Assembly (NCBI GenBank): GCA_045805265.1
Contig: JBJMLO010000022.1
Location: 43,191 to 107,190, forward strand
Length of the DNA stretch: 64,000 nt
Source of the DNA: JBJMLO01 sp045805265
Lineage (GTDB): Bacteria; Actinomycetota; UBA4738; JACQTL01
Reading direction: 5' to 3'
The notes below the pieces were generated by a model, which worked only from the letters and a program-made list of their open reading frames with translations, was not told where the DNA came from and ran no database searches. Both the position numbers and the translations under genes were made by a program. This document shows positions 55,408 through 63,925 of this stretch, piece by piece. Numbering within the stretch: the stretch's first letter is position 1; each line of letters starts with the position of its first letter.

Positions 55408-57285
55408 CTACCGCCGGCGGCGCTTGGCGGCCGGCGTGCGCTTCTTGGACTTCGACTTCCCGCCGCCCCCGCCGCTTCGAGCGCCGGACGGCCGGGCCCC
55501 GGAGCCGGCGCGGGGCTTCGCCTGCGCCGGCCGGGCCGTGGCCGCCGGGGCCCCCGGCGCCCCGGTAGCCCCGTCACCGGCAGCCCCGTCACCGGTAGCC
55601 CCGTCACCGCGGTCGGCCGTGGCGACCGCGCTCTTCCCGGCCACCGGCCGCCGGGCGCGCGCGCCGGCGGTCACCGGAACCGCGCCCCGACCCCCGGCGG
55701 CCGCCCGTGCCGCCCGCAGCCGGATCTGCGCGTACCGCGGCTCGCGCTCCTTGAGCAGGGCCAGCATCGGCGAGGCGACGAAGATCGACGAATACGCACC
55801 GGACGCGACGCCGATGAACAGCGCGAACGCGAAGTCCTTCAGCGTCGATCCGCCGAACAACAGCAAGGCCAGGATCGGCAGCAGCACGACCAGGGACGTG
55901 TTCACCGATCGCATCAGGGTCTCGTTCAGCGACAGGTTGACGACCCCCGAATAGGTGTCGCGGGCCACGAGCGCCAGGGACTCGGTGTTCTCCTTCACCC
56001 GGTCGAAGATGACCACGGTGTCGTACAGCGAGTACCCGAGGATCGTGAGGATCGCGATCACGGTCTCCGGGGTGACCTCCCGGCCGACCAGCGCGTAGAT
56101 CCCGGCCGTGATGATCAGGTCGTGCCCGAGCGCGGTCAGCGCCGACCCCGCCATCTTCCACTCGAAGCGGAACGCGATGTACAGGGTCACCAGCACCAGG
56201 AAGATGATCAGCCCCTGCACCGCCTTCTTGGAGATCTGTGATCCCCAGGTGGGACCCACGTCGTTGATCACGATCTCCGAGGTCGTAGTGCCGGCCTGGG
56301 CGGCCAGCTGGTTCAGCAGCCGGGCCCGCTCGTCACCCCCGAGCGCCTTCTCGGTGACCTGGGAGGGATCGACCCCGGCCCGGTCCGCCAGCGCCGCGAC
56401 GACGTCCGCGGGAGTGTCCTTGGAGAGGTCGTTCGCCGCGATCGCGGTCGGCTGGATGCCGGCCTGCTTGGCCAGGGCATCGAGGATCTGGGCCCGGGTG
56501 GCCGCTGGCGACGCGGCCGGCGACGGCGTGGCGGCGGCCGACGGGCTGGCCGAGGACGCGGACGGCGTGGGCGTCGCCGCGCCGCTCGTCGACGTCGTCG
56601 GCGTCGCGCTGGTCCCCGGAGCCGAAGGGGTCGGTGCGGGCGTCGGGGCCGTCGCCGTCAGCGGCGAGGTCCTGATCACGACCGTCCCCGCGAGCACCGT
56701 GACCTGGGCATTGGCCCGGCCGACCGACGCCAGCGTCCCCTCGACGTCCTTGGCCGACACGTCCTTGGCGGGGTGGTACACCAGCGTGACGTCGTGGGAC
56801 TTGCCGACGACGTCGCTCACCCGCTGGATGACCACCGTCACCTGGTCGCCGGTGAGCTTGATGCGGGGGTCGAACAGGCCGACCTCGGCCAGGGCCTCCT
56901 TCAGCTGGTCGACGGTGGCGCCCTTCGTGTTCTGGACCGTGTACTTGGTCTGCGGCGGTCCCCCCAGGTCGTTCAGGGAGCGGGTCCGGATGACGATCTG
57001 CGGTCCGGAGCTCGCGCCCACCACCTGGACCTCGGCGTCCGAGCGACCGTACTGGCCCAGGATGCCCGTGATCTGGCGGGCGGAGACGTTCTTCTCGTTG
57101 GGGTAGCGGAGCTGGGCGCCACCCTTGAAGTCGATCGAGTAGTTGAGGCCCCGCGCGAACAACCCGACGAGCGAGAGCAGCACGAAGAAGCCGGACAGCG
57201 CGAACCAGTACCAGGTCTTCCCGATGAAGTCGACGTGGGGCTCGCGATGGCCCCGGAAGGTGGAGACCGCACGCCGGAGGTTCAC
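55408..57285 (-). CDS. secF: Protein-export membrane protein SecF, with low-complexity insertion and tail
   Basis: The 625-aa protein helps the Sec translocon pull preproteins out using the proton gradient. The SecF start (VDFIGKTWYWFALSGFFVLL, NYSIDFKGGAQLRY) is normal. The first extracytoplasmic domain then contains an Ala/Pro/Ser/Thr-rich insertion (about residues 215-265) and an extra helical module (ILDALAKQAGIQPTAIAAND). The five C-terminal helices have LTILGYSLYDTVVIFDRVKEN. An about 100-residue basic Gly/Ala/Lys tail ends AKRRRR. The GTG start overlaps the secD stop. At 625 aa it is much longer than the usual 300-400. Confidence 0.93.
   Translation of the reverse strand: MNLRRAVSTFRGHREPHVDFIGKTWYWFALSGFFVLLSLVGLFARGLNYSIDFKGGAQLRYPNEKNVSARQITGILGQYGRSDAEVQVVGASSGPQIVIRTRSLNDLGGPPQTKYTVQNTKGATVDQLKEALAEVGLFDPRIKLTGDQVTVVIQRVSDVVGKSHDVTLVYHPAKDVSAKDVEGTLASVGRANAQVTVLAGTVVIRTSPLTATAPTPAPTPSAPGTSATPTTSTSGAATPTPSASSASPSAAATPSPAASPAATRAQILDALAKQAGIQPTAIAANDLSKDTPADVVAALADRAGVDPSQVTEKALGGDERARLLNQLAAQAGTTTSEIVINDVGPTWGSQISKKAVQGLIIFLVLVTLYIAFRFEWKMAGSALTALGHDLIITAGIYALVGREVTPETVIAILTILGYSLYDTVVIFDRVKENTESLALVARDTYSGVVNLSLNETLMRSVNTSLVVLLPILALLLFGGSTLKDFAFALFIGVASGAYSSIFVASPMLALLKEREPRYAQIRLRAARAAAGGRGAVPVTAGARARRPVAGKSAVATADRGDGATGDGAAGDGATGAPGAPAATARPAQAKPRAGSGARPSGARSGGGGGKSKSKKRTPAAKRRRR
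55559..55613. repeat. Short tandem repeat in the secF tail
   Basis: About three copies of a 15-bp unit CCCCGTCACCGGTAG (55568-55613, first copy diverged) encode GDGATGDGAAGDGAT in the SecF C-terminal tail. The unit length is a multiple of three. Confidence 0.7.
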
Positions 57286-58886
57286 TCGGAGCCCCCGGAG
57301 ATGGCCGGGATCGGGTCGGCCGCCACGCCGCTCCGCAGCCCAAACCCGCGGAGGTTCTCGACGCGCTCGTTCCGCGAGATCAGGAACACGAGCGGCCGCT
57401 TGAAGAAGTACACGACCAGCATGTCGAGCGCCGTCGAGAACCCGAGCGTGAGGGCGAAGCCCCGCACCGAGCCGATGGCCAGCAGGTACAGCACCATCGC
57501 GGCGAGGATCGTCACGGTGTCCGCGGCGACGATCGTGTGCCAGGCCCGCTTGAAGGCCGGCTGGACCGCGGTTCGCAGCGTCTTGCCCTGGCGGACCTCG
57601 TCCTTCAGGCGTTCGTAGAACACGATGTAGGAGTCGGCGGTGATCCCGAGGGACACCACGATGCCGGCCACGCCGGCGAGTGACAGCGCGTACCCCACGA
57701 CCTGGCCGGCGAGCGCCACGATGGTGAGCGCGAGCGTGCCCCAGATGATCATCCCGGCCCACGTCACGATGCCGAGCAGCCGGTAGTAGAAGGCGAGATA
57801 CAGCATCAGCAGGAACAGCCCGGCCAGGCCGGCGACGAGGCCCTGGTGCAGGGACTCCTTCCCCAGCGTCGGGCTGACCGTGGAGACCTGCTGCTTGGTC
57901 AGCTCGACGGGGAGGGCTCCCTCGTTGAGCACGAGCGCGAGGTCCTTGGCCTCCGTCTCGGTGAACTGACCGGTGATCTGGCCCTGGTTCGAGATGACCC
58001 CCTGGATGGTGGGCGCCGACTCCACCTGCCGGTCGAGCACGATCGCCAGCTGCTTGTTGAGCAGCCGCGTGGTGACCTCCTTGAACTTCGCCGCGCCCGA
58101 CTTCGTCGCGGTGAAGTTGATCTGCCACCCCACGTTGGCGCTCACGTTGCTGCTCGAGGCGGTCTGGAACACGGCGGTCGCCTTGCCGATGGCGTCACCG
58201 GTGATCTCGACCTTGCCCAGGGTGTACGCGATCAGGCCGCTGGTGGGCGACGGCTTGCTGAGATACGTCACCGTCTTGCTGGCGAGGTCGGCGTCGAGGC
58301 ATCCCGGCTTGTTCGGCTCGCTGGTCGGGCATTGCACGAGCTTGGGGTTCTTGCAGGCCGGCACCGCATTTCCCACGTCCGGCGAGCACCCGGTCAGCTT
58401 GGTCTTCGCGGGGTCGTAGGCGTTCGTGCTGAGGACCTCCCGCTCCTCCAGCCGGGCGGTGCGCCCGATCAGGTCGAGCAGCCGCTGCTGGCCGGCCGAT
58501 TCGTAGGCCGTCTTCGCGGCGCGCCTGCTGGGGAAGTCGCACCCGAGGGACCCCCCGGTCGCCGGCAACGAGCACCACTTGCCGTTCTTCCTCGCGACGG
58601 TTCCCTTGGCCAGGCCGGGGACCTCGACCGAGATGTCGCGGCCGCCCACCACGCCGACCTGGGGCTCGGCCACGCCCAGGGCGTCGATGCGGGCCCGGAT
58701 GTTGTCCGCGGCCAGCTGGAGCACGTCGGCGGGGGTCCCCGGCGGCGCCTCGAGGGTCACCGAGATACCCCCCACCAGGTCCAGGCCGTACTGCGGCCGG
58801 AGGCCGGTGGCGACGGCGACGACGGAGCCCACGAAGGCGACTCCGATGAGGAACAGGGACCACTTCAGGCGGCGGGTCTGTTTCAC
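57282..58886 (-). CDS. secD: Protein-export membrane protein SecD
   Basis: The 534-aa partner of SecF has an N-terminal helix (LKWSLFLIGVAFVGSVVAVA), LRPQYGLDLVGGISVTLEA, a large extracytoplasmic domain with several Cys (about 100-250), the conserved LVLNEGALPVELTKQQVSTV, and five helices with VVSLGITADSYIVFYERLKD. The GTG start at 58886 overlaps the HD-gene stop (GTGA). The longer frame to 58952 reads into that gene. It is in operon yajC - HD protein - secD - secF. Confidence 0.95.
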   Translation of the reverse strand: MKQTRRLKWSLFLIGVAFVGSVVAVATGLRPQYGLDLVGGISVTLEAPPGTPADVLQLAADNIRARIDALGVAEPQVGVVGGRDISVEVPGLAKGTVARKNGKWCSLPATGGSLGCDFPSRRAAKTAYESAGQQRLLDLIGRTARLEEREVLSTNAYDPAKTKLTGCSPDVGNAVPACKNPKLVQCPTSEPNKPGCLDADLASKTVTYLSKPSPTSGLIAYTLGKVEITGDAIGKATAVFQTASSSNVSANVGWQINFTATKSGAAKFKEVTTRLLNKQLAIVLDRQVESAPTIQGVISNQGQITGQFTETEAKDLALVLNEGALPVELTKQQVSTVSPTLGKESLHQGLVAGLAGLFLLMLYLAFYYRLLGIVTWAGMIIWGTLALTIVALAGQVVGYALSLAGVAGIVVSLGITADSYIVFYERLKDEVRQGKTLRTAVQPAFKRAWHTIVAADTVTILAAMVLYLLAIGSVRGFALTLGFSTALDMLVVYFFKRPLVFLISRNERVENLRGFGLRSGVAADPIPAISGGSE

Positions 58887-59701
58887 AGCAGTTGGGCTCC
58901 GTTGATCGTGAGGCGGAACCGGCAGTCGAGCGTCTCCGCGGCGCGGCGGCACATCATCATGCGGTCCAGGAAGATTTCGAAGTACTCCATGACGTGGCTG
59001 ATCTCGGTGTCGATGGTGAGCTCGAGCGTGACGGTACGGGCGTCTGAGTCTACCCGGAGGAACGACTGTTCGGCCGCGTAATTGACCCGGTCGTGGATGT
59101 CGAACTCGAGCTCGGCTCGCTTGCGGACGCGGCTCCGGTGGACGTCGGACTTGTCCGCGAGGATGACCGCGCTGGCCACGGGGCCGACCGCATGGCCGTC
59201 GGGTTCCTCGTGGTTCGCGACCGCCGACACGATCGTGGCCAGGTCCTCCGGGGCCACCTCACGGCGCAGCACCTGGTAGACGAGCAGGCCCCCGGTCTGG
59301 CCGTGCATCTCTCGGGCCACCATGTTCCCGACGTCGTGCAGGTACGCGGACACGTGGGAGAGGTTCGAGACGTGCTCGTCGAACCCCAGCCGGCTCATCA
59401 GGTTGTACGCGATCCTCCCGGTGAGGTTGGCGTGGCGGAACCCGTGCTCGGTGTACCCGAGACCCTTCATCACGCGATCGGCGGCGGCGATGAACTGCGA
59501 CAGCTCGTCGTTGTCCTTAACGGTGTCGAAGGTGACCGGCGCGAGCTCGGGGGCCTGCTCCTCTTCCTCGCGGACCAGTTCCTCGCGGGCCAGGCCGACG
59601 GAGGACGCCTGCTCGCGGAGGTGCTGGTCGCTCGTCTCGCCCCTGGCCGCCTCGTGCTGTGGGTCCGCGGCGGCCTCGCTCGCGGCGCCCTTCGCAGTCA
59701 C
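58883..59701 (-). CDS. HD-domain metal-dependent phosphohydrolase
   Basis: The 272-aa protein has a disordered charged N-terminus (1-60) and an HD domain: EHGFRHANLTGRIAYNLMSR, HVSAYLHDVGNMVAREMHGQ, VANHEEPDGHAVGPVASAVI and LADKSDVHRSRVR. A C-terminal beta-rich region follows. The substrate is unknown; HD families act on nucleotides, including signalling ones. It sits between yajC and secD and overlaps both by 4 bases, an arrangement I recall in deep actinobacteria but cannot confirm. The GTG start is at 59701. Confidence 0.85.
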   Translation of the reverse strand: MTAKGAASEAAADPQHEAARGETSDQHLREQASSVGLAREELVREEEEQAPELAPVTFDTVKDNDELSQFIAAADRVMKGLGYTEHGFRHANLTGRIAYNLMSRLGFDEHVSNLSHVSAYLHDVGNMVAREMHGQTGGLLVYQVLRREVAPEDLATIVSAVANHEEPDGHAVGPVASAVILADKSDVHRSRVRKRAELEFDIHDRVNYAAEQSFLRVDSDARTVTLELTIDTEISHVMEYFEIFLDRMMMCRRAAETLDCRFRLTINGAQLL

Positions 59702-60093
59702 TTCTTCTCGCCGGCCCCCGAGTCCTTGCCGCCGAACTCCTCGTCCGGTTCCAGGTACTCGGATTCTTCGCCCGCCGCCTCGTCCTCGGGCGTCAGCCTC
59801 CTGGCGATGGCGGTGCGCAGGAAACGGAGCTCGGTCCCCGGCGCGACCTCGAGGAGCACGGAGTCGTCGTCGAGCTCGCGCACGACGCCGAAGAGCCCGC
59901 CCAGCGTGATCACCTCGTCACCCTCCGACACGCTGCGGGTCAGCTCCTGCTGGGCGCGGGCCTTGCGCTGCTGCGGCCGGATCAGCAGGAAGTAGAACAC
60001 CACCCCGATCAGCAGGATCGGCGCGAGCGAGAAGAGCGGGTTCGTCTGCGTGGTCTTGGTCGCCGCGAGTACGGCGTGGAGCACGGGGATCAT
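59698..60093 (-). CDS. yajC: Preprotein translocase accessory subunit YajC
   Basis: The 131-aa protein has one membrane helix (about 20-40, LFSLAPILLIGVVFYFLLIR), the diagnostic LLIRPQQRKARAQQEL, GDEVITLGGLFGVVRELDDD, and an acidic tail. It associates with SecDF. AGGAGG lies 5 bp before the ATG. It is 54 bp after ruvB and probably in the same transcript. Confidence 0.94.
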   Translation of the reverse strand: MIPVLHAVLAATKTTQTNPLFSLAPILLIGVVFYFLLIRPQQRKARAQQELTRSVSEGDEVITLGGLFGVVRELDDDSVLLEVAPGTELRFLRTAIARRLTPEDEAAGEESEYLEPDEEFGGKDSGAGEKK

Positions 60094-60147
60094 CGAGCCT
60101 CCTGAATGCCAGCCTGGGAGTCTACAGGCTGCCCACCGGCCGGACCG

Positions 60148-61248
60148 CTACGTGAGCGGCAGCGATCCCTCGGGGGCGAGGCCGAGGTGCCGGTAGGCCC
60201 GGTCGGTGGCCACGCGGCCCCGAGGGGTCCGCTTGAGGAGCCCGAGCTGGAGGAGGTAGGGCTCGTAGACGTCCTCGACGGTCTCGGTCTCCTCTCCCAC
60301 CGAGGCGGCCAGCGTGGAGAGCCCGACGGGGCCGCCTTCGAACTTCCGGATCAGCGCGGTGAGGATCGCGACGTCGAGCTTGTCGAGCCCGATGCCGTCC
60401 ACCTCGAAGAGCTCGAGCCCTCCGCGGGCCGACTGGGCCGTGATCCGGCCGTCGCCCCGGACCTCCGCGAAGTCCCGGACGCGCCGCAGCAGGCGGTTCG
60501 CCACGCGGGGTGTCCCCCGTGCGCGGCGGGCGATCTCCTCCGCGCCGGCGGGGTCGACGTGGACGCCCAGGATCCGCGCGGACCGTACGACGATCCGCGA
60601 CAGGTCCTCCTCGGAGTAGTAGTCGAGCCGTGGTGCGAACCCGAATCGCTCGCGCAGCGGCAGCGTCAGCATCCCGGGCCGGGTCGTGGCGGCCACCAGC
60701 GTGAACCGCGGGAGGTCGAGCCGGATCGACCGGGCGCTCGGCCCCTTGCCGATGACCACGTCGAGCCGGAAGTCCTCCAGTGCGCCGTATAGGACCTCCT
60801 CCACTGCGCGAGGCATGCGGTGGACCTCGTCGACGAACAGGACGTCACCCTCGTCGAGGTTCGTGAGGATGGCGGCCAGGTCGCCCGCCCGCTCGAGCGC
60901 GGGCCCGGACGTCGGGCGGAACGCGACCTGCATCTCGTGCGCGACGATCCCCGCGAGCGTCGTCTTGCCCAGTCCCGGCGGACCCGAGAACAGCAGGTGG
61001 TCGGCCAGCTCACCCCGGGCTCGCGCCCCCTCGATCAGCAGGTCGAGCTGCTCCTTGATCCGCTCCTGGCCCACGAACTCGGGAAGCGTCCGGGGCCGCA
61101 GAGCGGCGTCGTACTCCCGCTCGTCGGGCTGCACGGCCGCGCCCACGACCCTGACCTCGTCGTCGGGGTCCACGCGGATCCGCTCCTCGTGGAGGACGCG
61201 GTCGTCGTCGCGCACGCGGTCGCCGTGGAGGTCGCTCACCACGTCCAC
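60148..61248 (-). CDS. ruvB: Holliday junction branch-migration helicase RuvB
   Basis: The protein of about 366 aa, an AAA+ motor, has LRPRTLPEFVGQERIKEQLD, Walker A GPPGLGKTTLAGIVA, Walker B GDVLFVDEVHRMP, sensor 1 LVAATTRPGMLTLPLRERFG, and the winged-helix end ETVEDVYEPYLLQLG, then LKRTPRGRVATD. The N-terminal about 45 residues before DALRPR are longer than usual. GTG codons at 61248, 61242 and 61239 are all possible starts. It lies right after the ruvA stop (61250), in operon ruvC-ruvA-ruvB. Confidence 0.95.
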   Translation of the reverse strand: MDVVSDLHGDRVRDDDRVLHEERIRVDPDDEVRVVGAAVQPDEREYDAALRPRTLPEFVGQERIKEQLDLLIEGARARGELADHLLFSGPPGLGKTTLAGIVAHEMQVAFRPTSGPALERAGDLAAILTNLDEGDVLFVDEVHRMPRAVEEVLYGALEDFRLDVVIGKGPSARSIRLDLPRFTLVAATTRPGMLTLPLRERFGFAPRLDYYSEEDLSRIVVRSARILGVHVDPAGAEEIARRARGTPRVANRLLRRVRDFAEVRGDGRITAQSARGGLELFEVDGIGLDKLDVAILTALIRKFEGGPVGLSTLAASVGEETETVEDVYEPYLLQLGLLKRTPRGRVATDRAYRHLGLAPEGSLPLT

Positions 61249-61249
61249 G

Positions 61250-61816
61250 CTAGCGCCCCACGCTCTGGAGGGCCTTCCGGAGCAATTCCTCCGTGGACCC
61301 GTCGTCCCGGCCGGCAAGGACCTCCATGGCGTCGCTGGCTTCTCCCGGTGTGAGACCGAGGGCCAGCAGCGCCTCGCGGACCTCGGACAGCGGCCCCGAC
61401 ACCGCGTCGTCACCGGCGCCGAGCTTGTCTCTGAGGTCCACGACGATCCGGCCGGCCGTCTTCCTCCCGACCCCGGGAACGGTGGCGAGCGCGGCCACGT
61501 CGCCCCCGGCAAGTGCCCGCCGAAAGCCGTCGGGCGAGTGAACCGACAGGACCGCCAGCGCGAGCTTCGGCCCGATCCCGCTCACCCCGGTGAGCAGGTC
61601 GAACATGTGCCGCTCCTCCGAGGAGCAGAAGCCGAACAGCACCATGGCGTCCTCGCGCACGTGCAGGCGAGTGAACACCCTCGTCCGCCGGCCGACCGGC
61701 GGGAGCTTGGCCAGCGTCGACACCGGAACCAGGACCTCGTAGCCGACCCCGCCCACATCGAGCACGACGCGATCGGCGAGCTTCTCGGCGAGCTCACCCT
61801 CCAGGAACGAGATCAT
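61250..61816 (-). CDS. ruvA: Holliday junction DNA-binding protein RuvA
   Basis: The 188-aa protein has an N-terminal OB fold (MISFLEGELAEKLADRVVLD, VGGVGYEVLVP, HVREDAMVLFGFCSSEERHM), helix-hairpin-helix motifs (LTGVSGIGPKLALAVLSV and LATVPGVGRKTAGRIVVDL), and the C-terminal domain that drives RuvB (VREALLALGLTPGEASDAME). GGAG precedes the ATG, which is 4 bp after the ruvC stop. Confidence 0.95.
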   Translation of the reverse strand: MISFLEGELAEKLADRVVLDVGGVGYEVLVPVSTLAKLPPVGRRTRVFTRLHVREDAMVLFGFCSSEERHMFDLLTGVSGIGPKLALAVLSVHSPDGFRRALAGGDVAALATVPGVGRKTAGRIVVDLRDKLGAGDDAVSGPLSEVREALLALGLTPGEASDAMEVLAGRDDGSTEELLRKALQSVGR

Positions 61817-61820
61817 CGCG

Positions 61821-62411
61821 TCACTCCGGATCCCATCGGGGCAGCCGTCGCCGCGCGGCCAGGGCCAGCGGCGTGACCTTGGCCAGCGCCTCCGTCACGT
61901 CGGCCCGGGCAGCCTCGCGGTGCAACCGTCGCAGCGGTGACTGGGTCAGATGGCACAGCGCGACCGCCACCGCGTCGGCCGCGTCCGGCTGGGCCGGCAC
62001 GCCGTCGAGCCGATGCGTGCGCACCAGTGCCGTCCGGACCTGATCCTTCCCGGCGTTGCCGATACCCGTCACCGCCATCTTCACCTCCAGTGGCGGGTAC
62101 TCGTCGACGGGCACGCCTGCATCGGCGGCCGCCAGCAGCACCACGCCCGTCGCCCTCGCCACCGTCATCGCGCTCCCGACGTTCCGACCCCACATCAGCC
62201 GTTCCACCGCCATCGATTCCGGGCGGTGCTCGACAAGGGCATCACGTACCGCCCCGTACAGGAGGCGCAGGCGCGCGGCCTCCCCCAGCCCCGGCGCGGT
62301 GCGCACCGTCGTCGCCCATATCAGCTCCGGCTGCCGGTTCCGCTCGCCGAGTACAGCAAGCCCCGCGGTGGCGATCCCCGGGTCCACGCCCAGGACGACC
62401 CGCTCGAACAC
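61821..62411 (-). CDS. ruvC: Holliday junction resolvase RuvC
   Basis: The 196-aa endonuclease has the catalytic acids in VVLGVDPGIATAGLAVLG (Asp), ESMAVERLMWGRNVGSAM (Glu), and AQPDAADAVAVALCHL (Asp pair), plus EYPPLEVKMAVTGIGNAGKD. It resolves junctions moved by RuvAB. The start is GTG at 62411. yebC, the usual upstream neighbour, is absent; a DUF222/HNH gene lies there instead. Confidence 0.95.
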   Translation of the reverse strand: MFERVVLGVDPGIATAGLAVLGERNRQPELIWATTVRTAPGLGEAARLRLLYGAVRDALVEHRPESMAVERLMWGRNVGSAMTVARATGVVLLAAADAGVPVDEYPPLEVKMAVTGIGNAGKDQVRTALVRTHRLDGVPAQPDAADAVAVALCHLTQSPLRRLHREAARADVTEALAKVTPLALAARRRLPRWDPE

Positions 62412-62525
62412 CTGTTCACTCTAGGCGGAGCCGCCCCGCCACGCAATCACATCCATGCGGAATCTCGAGTCATCGTCTCGATCACCGGAGAACAGCTCAC
62501 CAAACGCCGGTGCAGCGTCGCAGGA

Positions 62526-62554
62526 CCCCCACCTGCTCCTTCTTTACGGGGGTG
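62526..62554 (-). terminator. Terminator at the end of the HNH gene
   Basis: CACCCCC and GTGGGGG (62548-62554 with 62526-62532) form a 7-bp stem with a 15-base loop. The TAA stop of the HNH gene lies inside the loop. No U-run. Confidence 0.4.
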
Positions 62555-63731
62555 CCCGGCCCTCGATCACGGTCCCGTCCTCCCGGGTGAACACCGGGCC
62601 ATGATCGGTCATGGCCAGCCCGAACCCCGCATGGACCATCCGGTGGTGCCGCCTGCACAGAAGCTCGAGGTTCGAAAGGTCGGTCCGCCCCCCGTCGGCC
62701 CAGTGGACCACGTGGTGGCAGTCACACCACGACGCCGGACGATCGCACCCCGGGAACCGGCAGTGGTGATCCCTGACCACCACGGCCCGGCGCAGCGACG
62801 CCGGGACCACCGGAGTCCGCCTCCCCACCTCCAGAGGCTCGGATCCTCCGGCGGTGATCACCCTCGATACCGAGGCGTCACAGGCCAAACGCCGGGCGGA
62901 CTCCGGGGCGACCCTCCCTGCGTCGGTGAGCTCGCAGCGATACCCCGCCCGTGCCTCCAACGCCTCGAGGTCCATTGTGATCGTGACGTGGGGACGCTCC
63001 CCGGCGATTACCGGACGATCGGAGCGGTCCAGGAACCCCCGGCACACCTCCCCCAGGCCATCGGCCCGGCGCTGGGCGGGGGTCCGGTCGTCCCGCTCAC
63101 CGCCGCGCACCCACGGGTCGGTCACCGCCCCGAGGGCCGTGATGAGGCACTGCCCGGTCTCGGGGTCGAGGTTCCCGTCCACCCGGACCATCCCCTCGAA
63201 GGTGGGGGACACGTGCAGTCCCCGCCGGGAGAACCGCTCGGCCTCGTCCCTCGCGGCGGCCTCGGGCTCCACGACCTCTCTCCAGTGCTCCACGGCTCGG
63301 CGGAGATCCCGCACGGGAAGGGACCGGGCCGCCTCCAGCAGCGTGTCCTCCGCCCGAGCGAACTCCTCGGGGTTCGCCTCGCGGGCGGATAGGAGCATCC
63401 CCACGGCGGCCTGGGACACCTCCCCCTCGGCCAGCGCCTCTTTGGTCGCCGGCATCTGTTCCAACCCCCTGGCCATACGGACGCCCTTGGCAGCCTCGGA
63501 GAAGGAGGTGTGGAACCTCGACTCCACCCAGGAGGTGATCGACAGGTGGCCGTCGCGGGAGAAGATCTCCCTGCGCTCGATTTCGGCCAGGATCCGGGCG
63601 TCCTCCGCGGCGAGCGCGGACATCGCCCCCCGGACCTCCGTCAGCAGATCCACCACCTCGCCGTCGCCCAGGTACCGGAGCTCGGTTCCCTGGATCTCGT
63701 CGATCCCCGACCACAGCGTGCTCATGACCAT
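62544..63731 (-). CDS. DUF222 / HNH endonuclease domain protein
   Basis: The 395-aa protein has an N-terminal DUF222 region (about 25-230: LLTEVRGAMSALAAEDARIL, SRDGHLSITSWVESRFHTSF) and a C-terminal HNH nuclease: VVRDHHCRFPGCDRPASWCD, CHHVVHWADGGRTDLSNLEL, LCRRHHRMVH. Cys pairs there form the structural zinc site. This large family is typical of Actinomycetota and often lies near mobile elements; its substrate is not established. An ATG two codons in (63725) is an alternative start. It sits about 185 bp from the ISL3-type element. Confidence 0.9.
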   Translation of the reverse strand: MVMSTLWSGIDEIQGTELRYLGDGEVVDLLTEVRGAMSALAAEDARILAEIERREIFSRDGHLSITSWVESRFHTSFSEAAKGVRMARGLEQMPATKEALAEGEVSQAAVGMLLSAREANPEEFARAEDTLLEAARSLPVRDLRRAVEHWREVVEPEAAARDEAERFSRRGLHVSPTFEGMVRVDGNLDPETGQCLITALGAVTDPWVRGGERDDRTPAQRRADGLGEVCRGFLDRSDRPVIAGERPHVTITMDLEALEARAGYRCELTDAGRVAPESARRLACDASVSRVITAGGSEPLEVGRRTPVVPASLRRAVVVRDHHCRFPGCDRPASWCDCHHVVHWADGGRTDLSNLELLCRRHHRMVHAGFGLAMTDHGPVFTREDGTVIEGRAPP

Positions 63732-63846
63732 GCAAGTATCGAACGCGTGTTCCCCTCCTCGGCTTCGAGTGGGTGGGTCGTAAGCCTTGAGAATGCGATG
63801 CCCCTGCTCAGCTGGGACGGCGGGAGTAGCAAACCGGGAGGCGGAA

Positions 63847-63925
63847 GACGCGCACGTGAGGCGTCCCCTCTTTAGGTTCGGGGTTCGACCAAGAACTCGA
63901 ACCGAGGAGGGCTCACGTGCGCGTC
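63847..63925. repeat. Nested inverted repeats around the start of the transposase gene
   Basis: GACGCGCACGTGAG (63847-63860) and CTCACGTGCGCGTC (63912-63925) are a perfect 14-bp inverted pair. Between them GGTTCGA (63882-63888) and TCGAACC (63897-63903) form a second 7-bp hairpin. The outer right arm covers the GTG start (63917). This may be part of the IS end, an operator, or an mRNA structure that hides the start. Confidence 0.6.

Noticed and set aside
63882..63903. GGTTCGA...TCGAACC resembling a tRNA T-arm
   Set aside because: No acceptor, D or anticodon arms surround it; it is a simple hairpin inside a larger inverted repeat before a transposase gene.
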